From NCBI GenBank assembly GCA_034190875.2, contig CM067344.1:17197625-17261624 (forward strand): DNA of 64,000 nt, given 5' to 3'. The position numbers were made by a program, and so were the translations under genes. This DNA comes from Urechis unicinctus. Lineage: Eukaryota > Annelida > Polychaeta > Xenopneusta > Urechidae. Shown here in pieces: positions 27,561 through 38,523 of this stretch. Numbering within the stretch: position 1 is the first letter of the stretch; the number at the start of each line of letters is the position of its first letter. The notes under the pieces are model-generated. The model was not told the DNA's origin, searched no databases, and saw nothing but the letters and a program-made list of their open reading frames with translations.

Positions 27561-30435
27561 GTGTATGCAGCTTATTTGATATAATATCGTGCAAGCAAAT
27601 TATATATGTAGCTGTATTTGATAAATACAGCCACCACACTAAGATAGATAATAGTTACAACTTCAATTGAGGTTCGGGTAACTTCGAGAGAAACGGGAAT
27701 TGGGGATATTGCATTACTAGGTCAAGTGCTACTGCCAAAATGAATTGCTTTGTGCATGATATATATTATTTCTTTGTCCGTCCTTTCCTCAATCTTCTTA
27801 TTCGATCCGTTGCTGATGTGCCTTCAGACATTTCTAGGAGCGATGCCTTGTCTTGCCATCCTCCATATATATTCCATGAACCTTGCATTGGTGCGCATTT
27901 CTTACATTCAGTGTTCTGCCAGCTCATTAATATAAACGATCATTAACGATCTGTTTGTATTCCAAAGCGTATAATGGACCATGGTCATGCACTATTTGTA
28001 CGTGTATCCCCAGTCACTGTTTGATTGAGAATAATGACTTAAGTAATAAGCTGTGATTACTTGGCAAACCATTCAAATCGCAGTTCCTCTCAATTCCGTA
28101 AGAATTTATGTTGAGCCGTTACAAACACTCTACGTTAAATATAAACCCTCTGTATACTTGATGCGTTTGATTACAGGTTTTTTTAGCATTGAAAGTGGTT
28201 CATTTTATTTAGATAGTAATGATTCATACGATAACAATGTTTTACTTTCGCAAATATATGGTAAAATATGCTTTTGCAAAATAAAAATTTAGAGCCGGAT
28301 GCTACAGCAAGTACCTGATAAGTATGCAGCTGTTCAATATTACTGAGCGTATCGCCAGACCTTAGAAGTGTTTACAAGGAATCTACCTTGCGAGGGAGCT
28401 TGATAGACACAAATTTGTGCGTCATATGGCAGTATTGAGCCATGGACCAAAGGTCTGGTGATTTATTTACTATACTCCTTGCTCCATATGATGTTTTTAG
28501 CAACATCGTTACGGTTTGGTTACGACATGAAGTATTCGCGGCCTTTAAAGATTGTTTAATCAAATAGTCACAATATCTCAAAGTTTTGAACAGAAACAAG
28601 AGGGTGTGGAAATATCGGATTAAGCAAACCATTGACATGACACGGTATGGTATTCATTGGGAAGAGATATGAAATTAAATTGAGAATTATTAGCCATGAC
28701 CAATCTGAAATAGCTAATCTTCTCGTAAGTTGGGTGATCGCTCACTCAGATATGATATGCGGCATTAAACCGTTCATTTAACGATACTATCCACGTTTGC
28801 TGCCTTGCCAAACGAATATGTTCTTTATCGATGACTGACACGATAGATATTCATTTAGAACCAATAACCTTCAAATGAGTACCAGCTAGGGATTATTTTG
28901 GAAATACAATCATACAACGTCATTATTACCGCCCTGAAACAAAGCCAAGAAAACTTTATCACCGCGATTTATTCAGATTTGATATCTTCCGTGTTCGTTA
29001 GGCCACCAAACATGATATCAATTCGGATGAGGGGAGATTAGGGTTCATCACGAATGATACGTGCTGAGACGCTGTAACTTGTGATATGTTGGTATAAAAT
29101 TAAACGCATTCACGATGAAAAAATTGCAGAAACAGCGCAGTATGGATGAAAATGGCTGCTTTTAGTGATTATCACCTTGTTCTTGTCACCCGATCAATGT
29201 TATATAGAAATATTGGTTGCCATGTATCAGATACTGCATCTGAAAAGTAGGAGAAAACAAAGAAACACATGTCCGGGTAATCAGAATGTTCATCCGTCTT
29301 ATAATTGTTTACGTTAGATAAAAAGTAAGTACGAAAATACTCTGCTCGGCTAATGATGACATATATATGTAATTGTGCTGTGTTCGCTTAACATATAATA
29401 AGCCTTCGTTATGCTCGATGAGAACATATGCGACCAGCCATAATGATATCATGTGTTTGCATTGGCCTTACACTAATCGTTTGAATTAGTTGTATTGCAG
29501 TCAGTGATATTCACACGTAACAGCATATGTGGTTGCAAAGTACTTGACACTCGATTAGTAGAGGTTTTCGGAGAAAACACGGGGAACCATTTGTTGTTCC
29601 CCCACATTATAATAGCAATGTTTGCTTTGCAATATAAGGTTGCTGCGTTGTTTACAGCTCATGAATGTGTTATCTATTTGCTTTATTTATACGTTGGTTC
29701 GCTCTACAGTTCTTTTCTCATTCAGGTTTAACGTGCCTTCTTCTCCCAAAAGGCCCCAGGCTATGTATGCAATCCGTTGGTTACCAAACGCCTAATTATG
29801 GACGACCGTCATTATTAATCACGATCCTACCCTATCTATGATCTCAATGTCTTTGTCTGTCGCTCACAAACTTGCAATATTGGCTGTTTCTCGATCATTA
29901 TTACTGATATAATCAGTCGGGTCTGGAAAGTCGATGGATTTTCAAACAGAGCCTGCTTAATTAAAGGCTAATACAGTAGGTATCCTGAAGACACCCGCTG
30001 CCATTTTGGCGCCTCATTAGGTAACATGTCAGAGGCAAGAGAATAAGGCGTTTGAAAAGTAATACCAGTAAACAAATACAGAAGAGTAGCTATGAAGTAC
30101 CCTTGAGTGCAAGACGCTTTGCATGGTTCAATATCCAAGCATTATAAGACCCTTGTTAGTTTTAAGCCGTGTCACAGCTTGCGTTTGCTGTGTTATGTTT
30201 TGTCTAACACTGAGTACAGACTTCATGTCTCGAACATTAATAAATAGTGTCAAGCGGTTTAAGTATCAAAAGCTAATGGTCTTAACTTCTTGGGTAGGGA
30301 ATACAGGACCAAAGTGAGGAGACAATAGCGAGTTGCATCAAGTTTTGCCTTCATAGAACACCTGAAGTAAGTTTCATGTTACAATAGTTACGCCAACAGC
30401 TTATCAATAATGACAGCAGTTCATTTCCCCGTATG
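27561..30435. other. No supported gene
   Basis: AT-rich single-copy-looking DNA. The last part, from about 30370, may still be weakly homologous to the tandem core further right, but the alignment is too poor to call. Frames of 60-90 codons show no motif. Confidence 0.45.
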
Positions 30436-30509
30436 GTGTCTTGTCATGGCCTCACATTAACCTTTCAATGAGGTGCCTTGTCATGGCCTATACTGAGCCT
30501 TTGTTATCA
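30436..30509. repeat. 37-bp tandem duplication inside the left arm
   Basis: GGTGYCTTGTCATGGCCT occurs at 30436 and 30473. The tandem core has only one copy of the equivalent sequence, so the duplication is specific to the left arm. Confidence 0.85.
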
Positions 30510-31745
30510 TCATGAAAATCGTCATCACAATCTACAATATAAACAAACACATATTTGGCAAACTAGAATTGATTTATTTACCATCTTTCTCATCGGCATC
30601 ATTATCAGCATTATCATAATGTTAAGGCAATTTAGAGAAGGAGAACATTATCATATTGAACAGCTCCAACTTGTTTTGGAATATGATGGTTTTTATGATG
30701 GTTTAAGCTTTCCGAAAAGGGTAAGTGTTTTTATGATAGGACGATAATTGGCTTATCAATAACGAATTTCAGCAATTTCTCCGAATTGTTTATAACAACA
30801 ATTTTCGTCTTGCTGGAGTTTGATTAACACTACCACTCAGGCATATTATATTTCTCTCAGATCATATTATATGGATGGAGTGCTACACATTATGCCATGA
30901 TGTAAATTATGCGTTATTGCGTGATCAAGCCGCACGTTAGAGCAGTAAAGATCAGGATGGTAGACATTGCAACCATCTGCAACGAGATCGATGCTGAATG
31001 GATAACGTTGCGGTGTTTGTCATTGTTATATTTAAATGCGTCAGGCGGAACAATTCCTGTTACGTTCCTAAATGGAATTGTAATTATTTAGGAGTAATCG
31101 ACGCAAATGCTCTTCGCTACATCGCAGCGGCACTGGTAAGGTTGAATTAACTACCAAAGGTTTCAGCAAATACTTATATATCCGCATTACTGGCCAAGCA
31201 CAATTTGTGATTGGCTGCCTCTGTGAAATTGACAAGTTACTGAGGCTTTTACTATCTTCATTTATGCTTTTAGAACTTCTGCTTTCTAACTGTTGCTTCA
31301 CAGAATTTTATGAGTTCATTTTAGCTTGTATTGTAACCGGTTTAATTTACATGTCTATAACATATGTTAATCTCTAAATATATATAATTTCTCCCGATCC
31401 AAGGCCTTTGCATTTGTCTTCTGAATGTACTCTCTGCCTTTGAGAAAGTAAGGCCTAACCGATTGTTATTGTAATGCAATTACATTATATTACTTAGGAT
31501 AGAATCAAAGGGTACATTCCAGTGCATAATGTATACTGACTGGTGAGATAATACTCGTCCGAAAAATTACGTCCACAGGAATAAATGTCAGGGGACAAGA
31601 CACCTGCACCGATTAATTGTTATCGAATTTCTCATTAAGAGGACTATTTATAATGCTGGTAATTTAGTGTGCATACACCTTCATATCTCATCCTCTTTTC
31701 TACCCATTGTGCAGTCTGGTGACAGCGATCAACACGCATTTGCTG
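30436..31745 (+). repeat. Inverted repeat, left arm
   Basis: The arm reads in order against three reverse-complement targets. 30436-30665 matches the start of the tandem core (reverse of about 35245-35390 and, fully, of 38573-38760). 30666-30825 matches the reverse of 34643-34840. 30826-31745 matches the reverse of 32548-33465. Identity is roughly 85% by eye; one stretch at 31400-31545 shows about 20 differences in 150. It lacks the ~400 bases at 34841-35235 that include the tRNA-like sequence, and it lacks the TATG insertion. No conserved reading frame spans both arms. Confidence 0.88.
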
Positions 31746-32547
31746 ATGGTTATATAGCGTATAAATACAACTCCTGAATGCTGAAGGTTTTTGGAAAGCT
31801 CCATTGACCTAAAACGTCATCACTCGCTTCAACAGTGCCATAACTAAGCCATAAACATTTACATTCAGAGTGACTTTCTGTGTAAAGCATGAATGGATGC
31901 TCATTACTCAGCGATAGGGCTGACCATTATTTTGCGCGAGAATGATGGGTAATCAAAGGTCTGGTATTTAAGGGTAGCACAGGACCGGCGCATAAAGATG
32001 AAGCAATACCCAGAGTAACGAAGACGGCGAACAAAACTCGACTTCAAACCAGCCGGCTCTGTTGTCGGAACGAAATTTGATGAATGGAAAATTTCGTGCA
32101 TTTTCAACACGATCCGTCATTAACATAGTGTAAGAGTTGTCCCACTATTTAATAACTATCATTACATACATTCATCATATTACTCACCTGTGGTACTAAA
32201 TGATGTTTCGCTGCAAGTTACTGCAATGTCATCATTCATATCCGAATGAGTCATAATGACAGGTACATAAAGCGCCTTGCCATTCCATTTTGTGCATCGG
32301 AACAATGATTTGTTATTTGTCTAATTCTAAGTATTCAACATAGAATCGGTTACGAAAACGTAGCCTGCATTGTCACGCGCGATAAGCAGGTGGTACAGCG
32401 CCAAAATATATGGATACAAGACGGTGTTTCCTCGGTGGGAACCAACGAACATCAGTAAGGGCGTGAAAAAAACTCACAAACCGTGTCATTGTTTCCGATG
32501 ATCCGTTGAAGAAGATAATAAGAAAAGTTCATATGGAACTCACTCTG
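31746..32547. other. Spacer of the inverted repeat
   Basis: About 0.8 kb of non-palindromic DNA between the arms. A 68-codon minus-strand frame at 31904-32110 has no recognised motif. No element ends were seen. Confidence 0.7.
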
Positions 32548-33465
32548 TGTGTAGATCGCTGTCACAAGACTGCACAATGGGTAGAATATAGGATGAGATG
32601 TGGAAGTGTGTGCACACTAAATTAACGGCCTTACAAATAGTCTTTGTCTTTTTGAAGAGAAATTCGGTGGCAATTCATTTTTCTTGTGGACGTAAGTTCT
32701 CAGATAAGTATAATCTTACAGTCAGTATACATTATGCATTGGAATGAACCCTTTGATTCTGTCCTAAGGGATGTAAAGTAATTGGATCGCAATAATAATG
32801 GGTTAGGCCTCACTTTCTCAAAGGCAGAGAGTACATTCAGAAGGCAAATGCGAATGCCTTGGATCGGCAGCAATTAAATATATTTAGTGGCTTACATTTG
32901 CCAAAGACATGGGAATTTGACCGGTTTGGGTGTTAAAATACAAGAAAAATATCTTCGAAGTAACGGTTAGAAAGCAGTAGTTTTAAAAGCATGTATAAAG
33001 ATAGTAAAAGGCTTTGCATTATGTCAATTCTACAGAGGCAGCCAATCACGTGTCAGAATCAATGTCCTTGGCAAAAAATGCGGATATAGAAGTATTTCAA
33101 TCAAGCAATCATGCAGACTTCCACATTCAATCGGTGTTGTAGTTTTTGGTACTGAAGCCTGTGTAAGTTAATTCAACCTTACCAGTGCCCGCTGTGATGT
33201 TTAGAAGAGCATTCGCGTCGATTACACGTACATCAATACAATTCCATTTAGAAATGTAACACATGACACATATAACGTTTACAGTGACAAACACCACAGC
33301 ATCGATCTCATTGAAGATGGTTGCAATGTCTACCGTCCTGAGCTTTGCTGTTCTAACGTGGGGCTTTATCCATCAATAACGTATACTTTACATCGTTGGA
33401 TAATGTGTAGCACTGCATCTATAAAATATATGATCTGAGAGAAACATAATATGACTGAGTTGTAG
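32548..33465 (-). repeat. Inverted repeat, right arm (inner part)
   Basis: This is the reverse complement of 30826-31745. Landmarks include CCCATTGTGCAGTCT / AGACTGCACAATGGG, AGAGTACATTCAGAAGGCAAATG against its complement, GGTAGACATTGCAACCATCT, and TGCTACACATTATSC. Homology stops at TTGTAG (33465), where the TATG-bearing insertion begins, and resumes at 34643. Confidence 0.9.
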
Positions 33466-34642
33466 AGGACTATCTTGTGGGTCAGGTAGCTTTTTCATTG
33501 ACCCTGAAGATCGTTTATCCTGTAATTCAGACCATTTAAACGAATACTGGGACCCCGCTCGCCATTCGGCCGCAGCGTCACACCAGGTCATGATTAATGC
33601 TGTGAAATATACTGTCAACACGTACCTGCCAGATCAATAAAACCTTGTAATTTTTCATATTGCAATGCTTTATATGTACTGTCGCCCTTAGTGTTATGCT
33701 TATTGTACATCCTCTTCTTTCCAACCACTTTATGTTCACCCATTGTGTCAGTCAATCGAACTATGTTTGTATGTATGTATGTATGTATGTATGTATGTAT
33801 GTATGTATGTATGTATGTATGTATGTATGTATGTATGTATGTATGTATGTATGTATGTATGTATGTATGTATGTATGTATGTATGTATGTATGTATGTAT
33901 GTATGTATGTATGTATGTATGTATGTATGTATGTATGTATGTATGTATGTATGTATGTATGTATGTATGTATGTATGTATGTATGTATGTATGTATGTAT
34001 GTATGTATGTATGTATGTATGTATGTATGTATGTATGTATGTATGTATGTATGTATGTATGTATGTATGTATGTATGTATGTATGTATGTATGTATGTAT
34101 GTATGTATGTATGTATGTATGTATGTATGTATGTGTGTATGTATGTATGTATGTATGTATGTATGTATGTATGTATGTATGTATGTATGTATGTATGTAT
34201 GTATGTATGTATGTATGTATGTATGTATGTATGTATGTATGTATCGATGTATGTATGTATGTATGTATGTATGTATGTATGTATGTATGTATGTATGTAT
34301 GTATGTATGTATGTATGTATGTATGTATGTATGTATGTATGTATGTATGTATGTATGTATGTATGTATGTATGTATGTATGTATGTGTATGTATGTATGT
34401 ATGTATGTATGTATGTATGCATGTATGTATGTATGTATGTATGTATGTATGTATGTATGTATGTATGTATGTATGTATGTATGTATGTATGTGTGTATCT
34501 TTATGTATGTATGTTTGTATATATGCATGTATGTATGTATGTACGTATGTACCTATGTACGTAAATAAATTCGAATAATGCGCAGAATCCAGAATCAAAT
34601 ATTTTGAAAACTTAATTTAACTGCAAATGTAAAAAAAAATCC
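33466..34642. other. 1.18 kb insertion splitting the right arm, carries (TATG)n
   Basis: The left arm runs without a break across this point, giving an empty-site comparison. The inserted block starts AGGACTATCTTGTGG and ends in AAAAAAAAATCC before AGTGTTAATC. Only a 2-3 base overlap (AG/TAG) is visible at the edges, so there is no clear target-site duplication. The A-run near the right end could be a short retro-type tail. A 77-codon minus-strand frame (33388-33621) crosses the left junction and is therefore not a preserved gene. Confidence 0.8.
33766..34564. repeat. (TATG)n microsatellite, about 800 bp
   Basis: A perfect or nearly perfect TATG tract runs from 33770 to about 34132, and on to about 34490 with single interruptions (GTGT at 34134, ATCGATG at about 34243, TGTGTATG at about 34385, TGCATG at about 34428). 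It is more degenerate from 34490 to 34564. The long CMYV and YIHT frames on both strands are artefacts of a 4-base repeat without stops. Confidence 0.99.
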
Positions 34643-34840
34643 AGTGTTAATCATACTCCAGCAGGTCGAAAATTGTTGACAGAAAAAATCGGAGAAATTC
34701 TTGAAATTCGTTATTGATAAGCAAAATTTTCGTCCGATCATAACAAAATTACCCTTTTCTGAAATCTTAAACCGTTATAAAACTTTAATAATTTTCATAT
34801 TCTATCAAAATATGCGTCATATTCCAAAGCTATGTGTATT
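34643..34840 (-). repeat. Inverted repeat, right arm (outer part)
   Basis: The reverse complement matches 30666-30825. Shared blocks include CTTATCAATAACGAATTTCA, CAGAAAAGGG / CCGAAAAGGG, TTTGGAATATGA and CTGCTGGAGT / CTTGCTGGAGT. It is the continuation of the right arm after the TATG insertion. Confidence 0.85.
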
Positions 34841-35158
34841 TTTTAAATTTCTTACGGACAAATTTCATCAGAATTAGGCCAATTGCTGTCACAGACAGTA
34901 TCAAACCTCTCAGGACATTTGATTTATGTTGACGGCGTCACACTTCCGGTTCGGAACGCAGTCATAGCGAAAAACAAATTGGAAGTTAACGCGCCGTAAC
35001 GCCATCGTTAATGGTACTATCGTTGTTATCAGGGTAGCCCATTCTATTAGCAATCAATTACTAATTACATGTACGTTTAAATTCCAGATAGTTTTCTCAT
35101 AAACGTCGCTCAAAGAAAGGTGGTCACACGAAAGTTAAAATGAGATGCGAAAACTGCG
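34841..35158. other. Unique segment between inverted repeat and tandem array
   Basis: This stretch is absent from the left arm and is not the 411-bp spacer found before cores 2 and 3. It contains no supported gene. It may be the body of the element whose tRNA-like head starts at 35217 on the minus strand, or the original left flank of the array. Confidence 0.6.
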
Positions 35159-35217
35159 CTGTCAGAATTTGAGCCTCTAGCATTGCAGGCAAACTAGCTA
35201 CCCCTGAGCCAGTTCCC
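35159..35217 (-). pseudogene. tRNA-Cys-like sequence / SINE head, copy 1
   Basis: On the minus strand an A-box-like TGGCTCAGGGGT (35211-35200) is followed by an anticodon-arm-like TTTGCCTGCAATGC with anticodon GCA, then a degenerate B box GGCTCAAATTC (35175-35165). The A-to-B spacing is 36 bases, about seven shorter than in a tRNA, which fits loss in the variable or T-stem region. No paired acceptor stem remains, so this is not a functional tRNA. The inverted arm lacks this sequence, which fits a tRNA-derived element inserted after the arms separated. Homology between cores starts exactly at its 3' end (CTGACAG). Confidence 0.5.
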
Positions 35218-38053
35218 TTGTTACTTTTAGGATCGGAAGTTGGAGCTGTTCAGTATAATGTTGTTCTATTTTGCCATAACGACGATGTTTATAATGTAGA
35301 CTGTGATGATAATTTCCATGACGATAAGCGCGGGTCATATTAACAAAAGCTCAGTATGGGCAATTACAAGGCGCCATACAGGGAAATGAACCGCTGTTTG
35401 GCATGCATTCCATAATTGTTGGAGGAAATAACTGTTGATACGTAATCATTCAGGTTAAGTAGCTTTTGAGAGGTTAATGTGATAATGCTGACAGCAGCCA
35501 GCGTAAAAGAGTTACTTATTTCGCCGTGATATCGAAGTGCCGTAGCCATCCAACGTGATTAACAATCGAACGTGTGTGAACATATGATCATCAGCATTTC
35601 ATTCGACCAAAATAATTCGTCAGGGAATGACTCGTTAAAGAGTTGGCCGTTAATACCACGTAAGAGTAATTGACATTTGTTCCTTACCCATGATATGCAT
35701 GACACAAATATTATGCAAATATGCCAATCATCATTACAATGAATGGATATATAACGCATTGACGTTGAAATGTTGTTGGCGAAAACTATAAATGAATTAA
35801 CATTTCCAAATATCCAAAAACGCAGAAAGAGTTTTCCGAATTTAAGCATTAAATGTCTCCATGCATACCGGGTCAATTTATCCTCTGTAAAGCATCGACG
35901 GTAAGAGCCTAGAATAACAAAGTATTGTACGATACACTACATTAGTTGAATTTGAAGCATGTATCCAAGGCATTGAATATCTGGTCAGGAACAGAAGAGA
36001 GTTGGATTAAATTGATGATTTGCATGTGTACCCTCGATTTCAATATCCTTTTATTGGCAACTTATAGGTTTTTAATTAATTCTTAATATTCAGTTGTCAC
36101 AGCAAACAAAAATATCCGTTACAGGGGCATAGGATCTTTCCCATACATAAAGACCGTTAAGAAACACGAAATCAAGTGCGATTGACATCCCCGTCCTCGT
36201 CTCGTTGTAAATACAACGCCGTGATGTATACATTCACGTTCTTCCTAGAATCGATTATATTTGATGCAATTTCAGGTTTCTTTGTTTGCATGTACAGTGT
36301 ATTTTATACTGAGTACATGGAACATCATTAATCCCGAGAACTCCTAATTATTTCAGCGGCAGAACTTAGTGTTGCCAAGTCAGCTTTTTCCAATTATTTC
36401 CGAAAATGTCATCATCATTGACATTGCAATCTTTGAAATTATCGAATATGATTTTGATAATGGTATCAACGGCAGCATTTTTTCACTTTCATGAAAGCGT
36501 TCTCATAAAGCCTCACGTCTTCGTCAACATTGCACAGGTAAACTTAGATCGTTCTTAACGCAATGATTTTCTCCAAATGCCAGATGAAAATATGTGTCAG
36601 ATTGATGCTGGTTAGATTGGTGAGGCGATGGTATGAAATTCTCTTGGCGTGGCGGTTACATAAATTACTATGTGGTGGAACGATGAAGTAGGTGTTAACG
36701 TGATAGGTGTAGATGTGGATTTGGTCAGTTCAGAGAACCATTCGGTGGCGTCCATGAACCATACCGGGTCTGTTTAATTATACTTTAGCCATTAGTAAGA
36801 CCACCATAGAAAGTCTAAAGTTGATAAATCGTTGCCTCTGAATTTGAATTGTAATGAATGTTCACTTGGGCTGTACATAATGTGAGGTACTACACTCACC
36901 TTAGGCTTCAATATGCCAGCGTTCGTATGTCTCGCAGAATGTGCACAGCTTTTAAGAGTGAAGATCAAATCAATTATTCAAGATCTGATTCGGGGTCAAT
37001 GTAAGCTTCGAACGACACCAATAGCTAAATCGTCTAGTCACTGTCGTTATATCCCCAAGGGGCTGCACATTTATGCGAGAAAATGGCTAAATCACCAGCT
37101 GCTGAGGATAGACTCGAAGCTAAATGCATTTAGATTATCGATCCTAAACATCATCAGGACGAACGAACTGCGGCAGAACTAGGATGATCTATCGGATCAG
37201 GTAAATTCGTTTCTATAGATTATCACATGTTTGTTTCCTAACTAATTAAGTCATGCATGGTTTAATCTTAGCGCGCAGTCCTCCCATGCTCCGCCCGTAA
37301 TTGCGTTTTCCGTTCTCACTAAGCACTATGATATAGTTTTCCATAATTATTAAATTTTAAAAAAAGCATTTAGAAACGTTTATTTAGAATAAATAGTTCT
37401 TTAGTTTTATGTGACATAAGTTACCATACTTTTACTTGAAATATTTAATTTAAATATTCCTCATATGTTATACTCATTCTCCCTCAATGTGTGCATTTAT
37501 GCGCCCCAGATAGTAAACAAATTCGGTTTATTACCCATTGAAGCAAAACGATGGACTTTTACGTCGCTTTCAACAATGAGTGGATGAACATGATTGAGAT
37601 GCTTGGACAGCTCCCCTTAAGTGCCAGCGTCTACTTAGCGCAATCCCCGTGCCCAAATTGATCCGCAAAATCCATGCCACGTAAACGAAGGTATGACACT
37701 GCAACATCGTTGCATTCCCTTTCAGAGTAGAAACATGAGCACCTGAGTCATGAGCAACCAGTCAGTTTTTCACACCTTTGTATAGAACCCACAACCAGTG
37801 GGTCTAAAAGTAGACAGCTGACAACTACGCCATAGAAGCTGACCTAACCATTGAACCAAGAATACCGAAATAAATTCGCATATGAGACATGATGTAACTG
37901 GACCAGTACATTACATGCCATATGTTGTCAAGTAATGACTAGTTCTATATTAAGGTTGATCATATCGCACTAATATCACTACATAAAGAGTATTTACGGG
38001 TATCACCCACTGAGCGTCAGTGTGACTATTGAAAATCATTTTGATCAGTGAGG
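35159..38053. repeat. Tandem core copy 1 (2,895 bp)
   Basis: First of three near-identical cores. It lacks 80 bases present in copies 2 and 3 (equivalent to 38573-38652). The deletion lies between two TTC trinucleotides at 35266, and the left inverted arm still has the missing sequence, so it is a deletion in this copy. Copy-1-specific base changes (for example near 35313, 35913, 36335, 36516, 36539, 36602, 36912-36937) lie in the first two thirds. The last third is nearly identical to copy 2. Frames of 105 codons (minus) and 89 codons (plus) recur in all copies but match no family I recognise, and they differ by replacement changes in the plus frame. Confidence 0.97.
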
Positions 38054-38464
38054 TGAACAAACATTAGTAAGAGTCGAAATGCGTGAGATGATTGGTTCAA
38101 AATGTTCACACCAAGATTAAAGACATCTGGATATGATGTCATTTTTACACTGACCCGCATGAACTTTTCTTTCCGTTATCAACAATCAAATAGCCATGAC
38201 GTTATCATTATATCAATATATTAGATACATGTAAAATGAAGGTTGCCACAGACGGCGCTATGAATTATAAGCATTTGTTTTGAGCATTTTCAATGCAGGC
38301 GAGGGATGATCGTTTTTTTTCATCATAATTTGCTGTAGGCAAACCAATATCACAATGTCTTTTTTACAATATACATTTTTACATAACACATATTGATAGC
38401 ATAGATATTTATCATTACGATGATCTCCAATCAATCAACATACACAACTTGCCTCACATAGAAA
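38054..38464. repeat. 411-bp intercore spacer 1
   Basis: It lies between cores 1 and 2 and appears identical to 41441-41851. It is absent before core 1 and after core 3, so the array is core-spacer-core-spacer-core. No coding sequence was seen. Confidence 0.95.
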
Positions 38465-38523
38465 CTGTCAGAATTTGAGCCTCTAGCATTGCAGGCAAAC
38501 TAGCTACTCCTGAGCCAGTTCCC
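38465..38523 (-). pseudogene. tRNA-Cys-like sequence, copy 2
   Basis: Same arrangement as in core 1. The A box reads TGGCTCAGGAGT (38517-38506) and the B box GGCTCAAATTC (38481-38471). Immediately 3' of it lies the 411-bp spacer instead of the copy-1 flank. Confidence 0.5.

Noticed and set aside
33660..34598. Very long ORFs (over 200 codons) on both strands
   Set aside because: They are read through the (TATG)n array, which has no stop in several frames. The protein is a four-residue repeat.
35559..35876. 105-codon minus-strand ORF conserved in three copies
   Set aside because: The copies are too recently duplicated for conservation to mean selection. Composition is not protein-like and no family was recognised.
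36913..37182. 89-codon plus-strand ORF repeated in three copies
   Set aside because: The few differences between copies are mostly replacements (F to L, A to T, IY to NN), the start becomes GTG in two copies, and no family was recognised.
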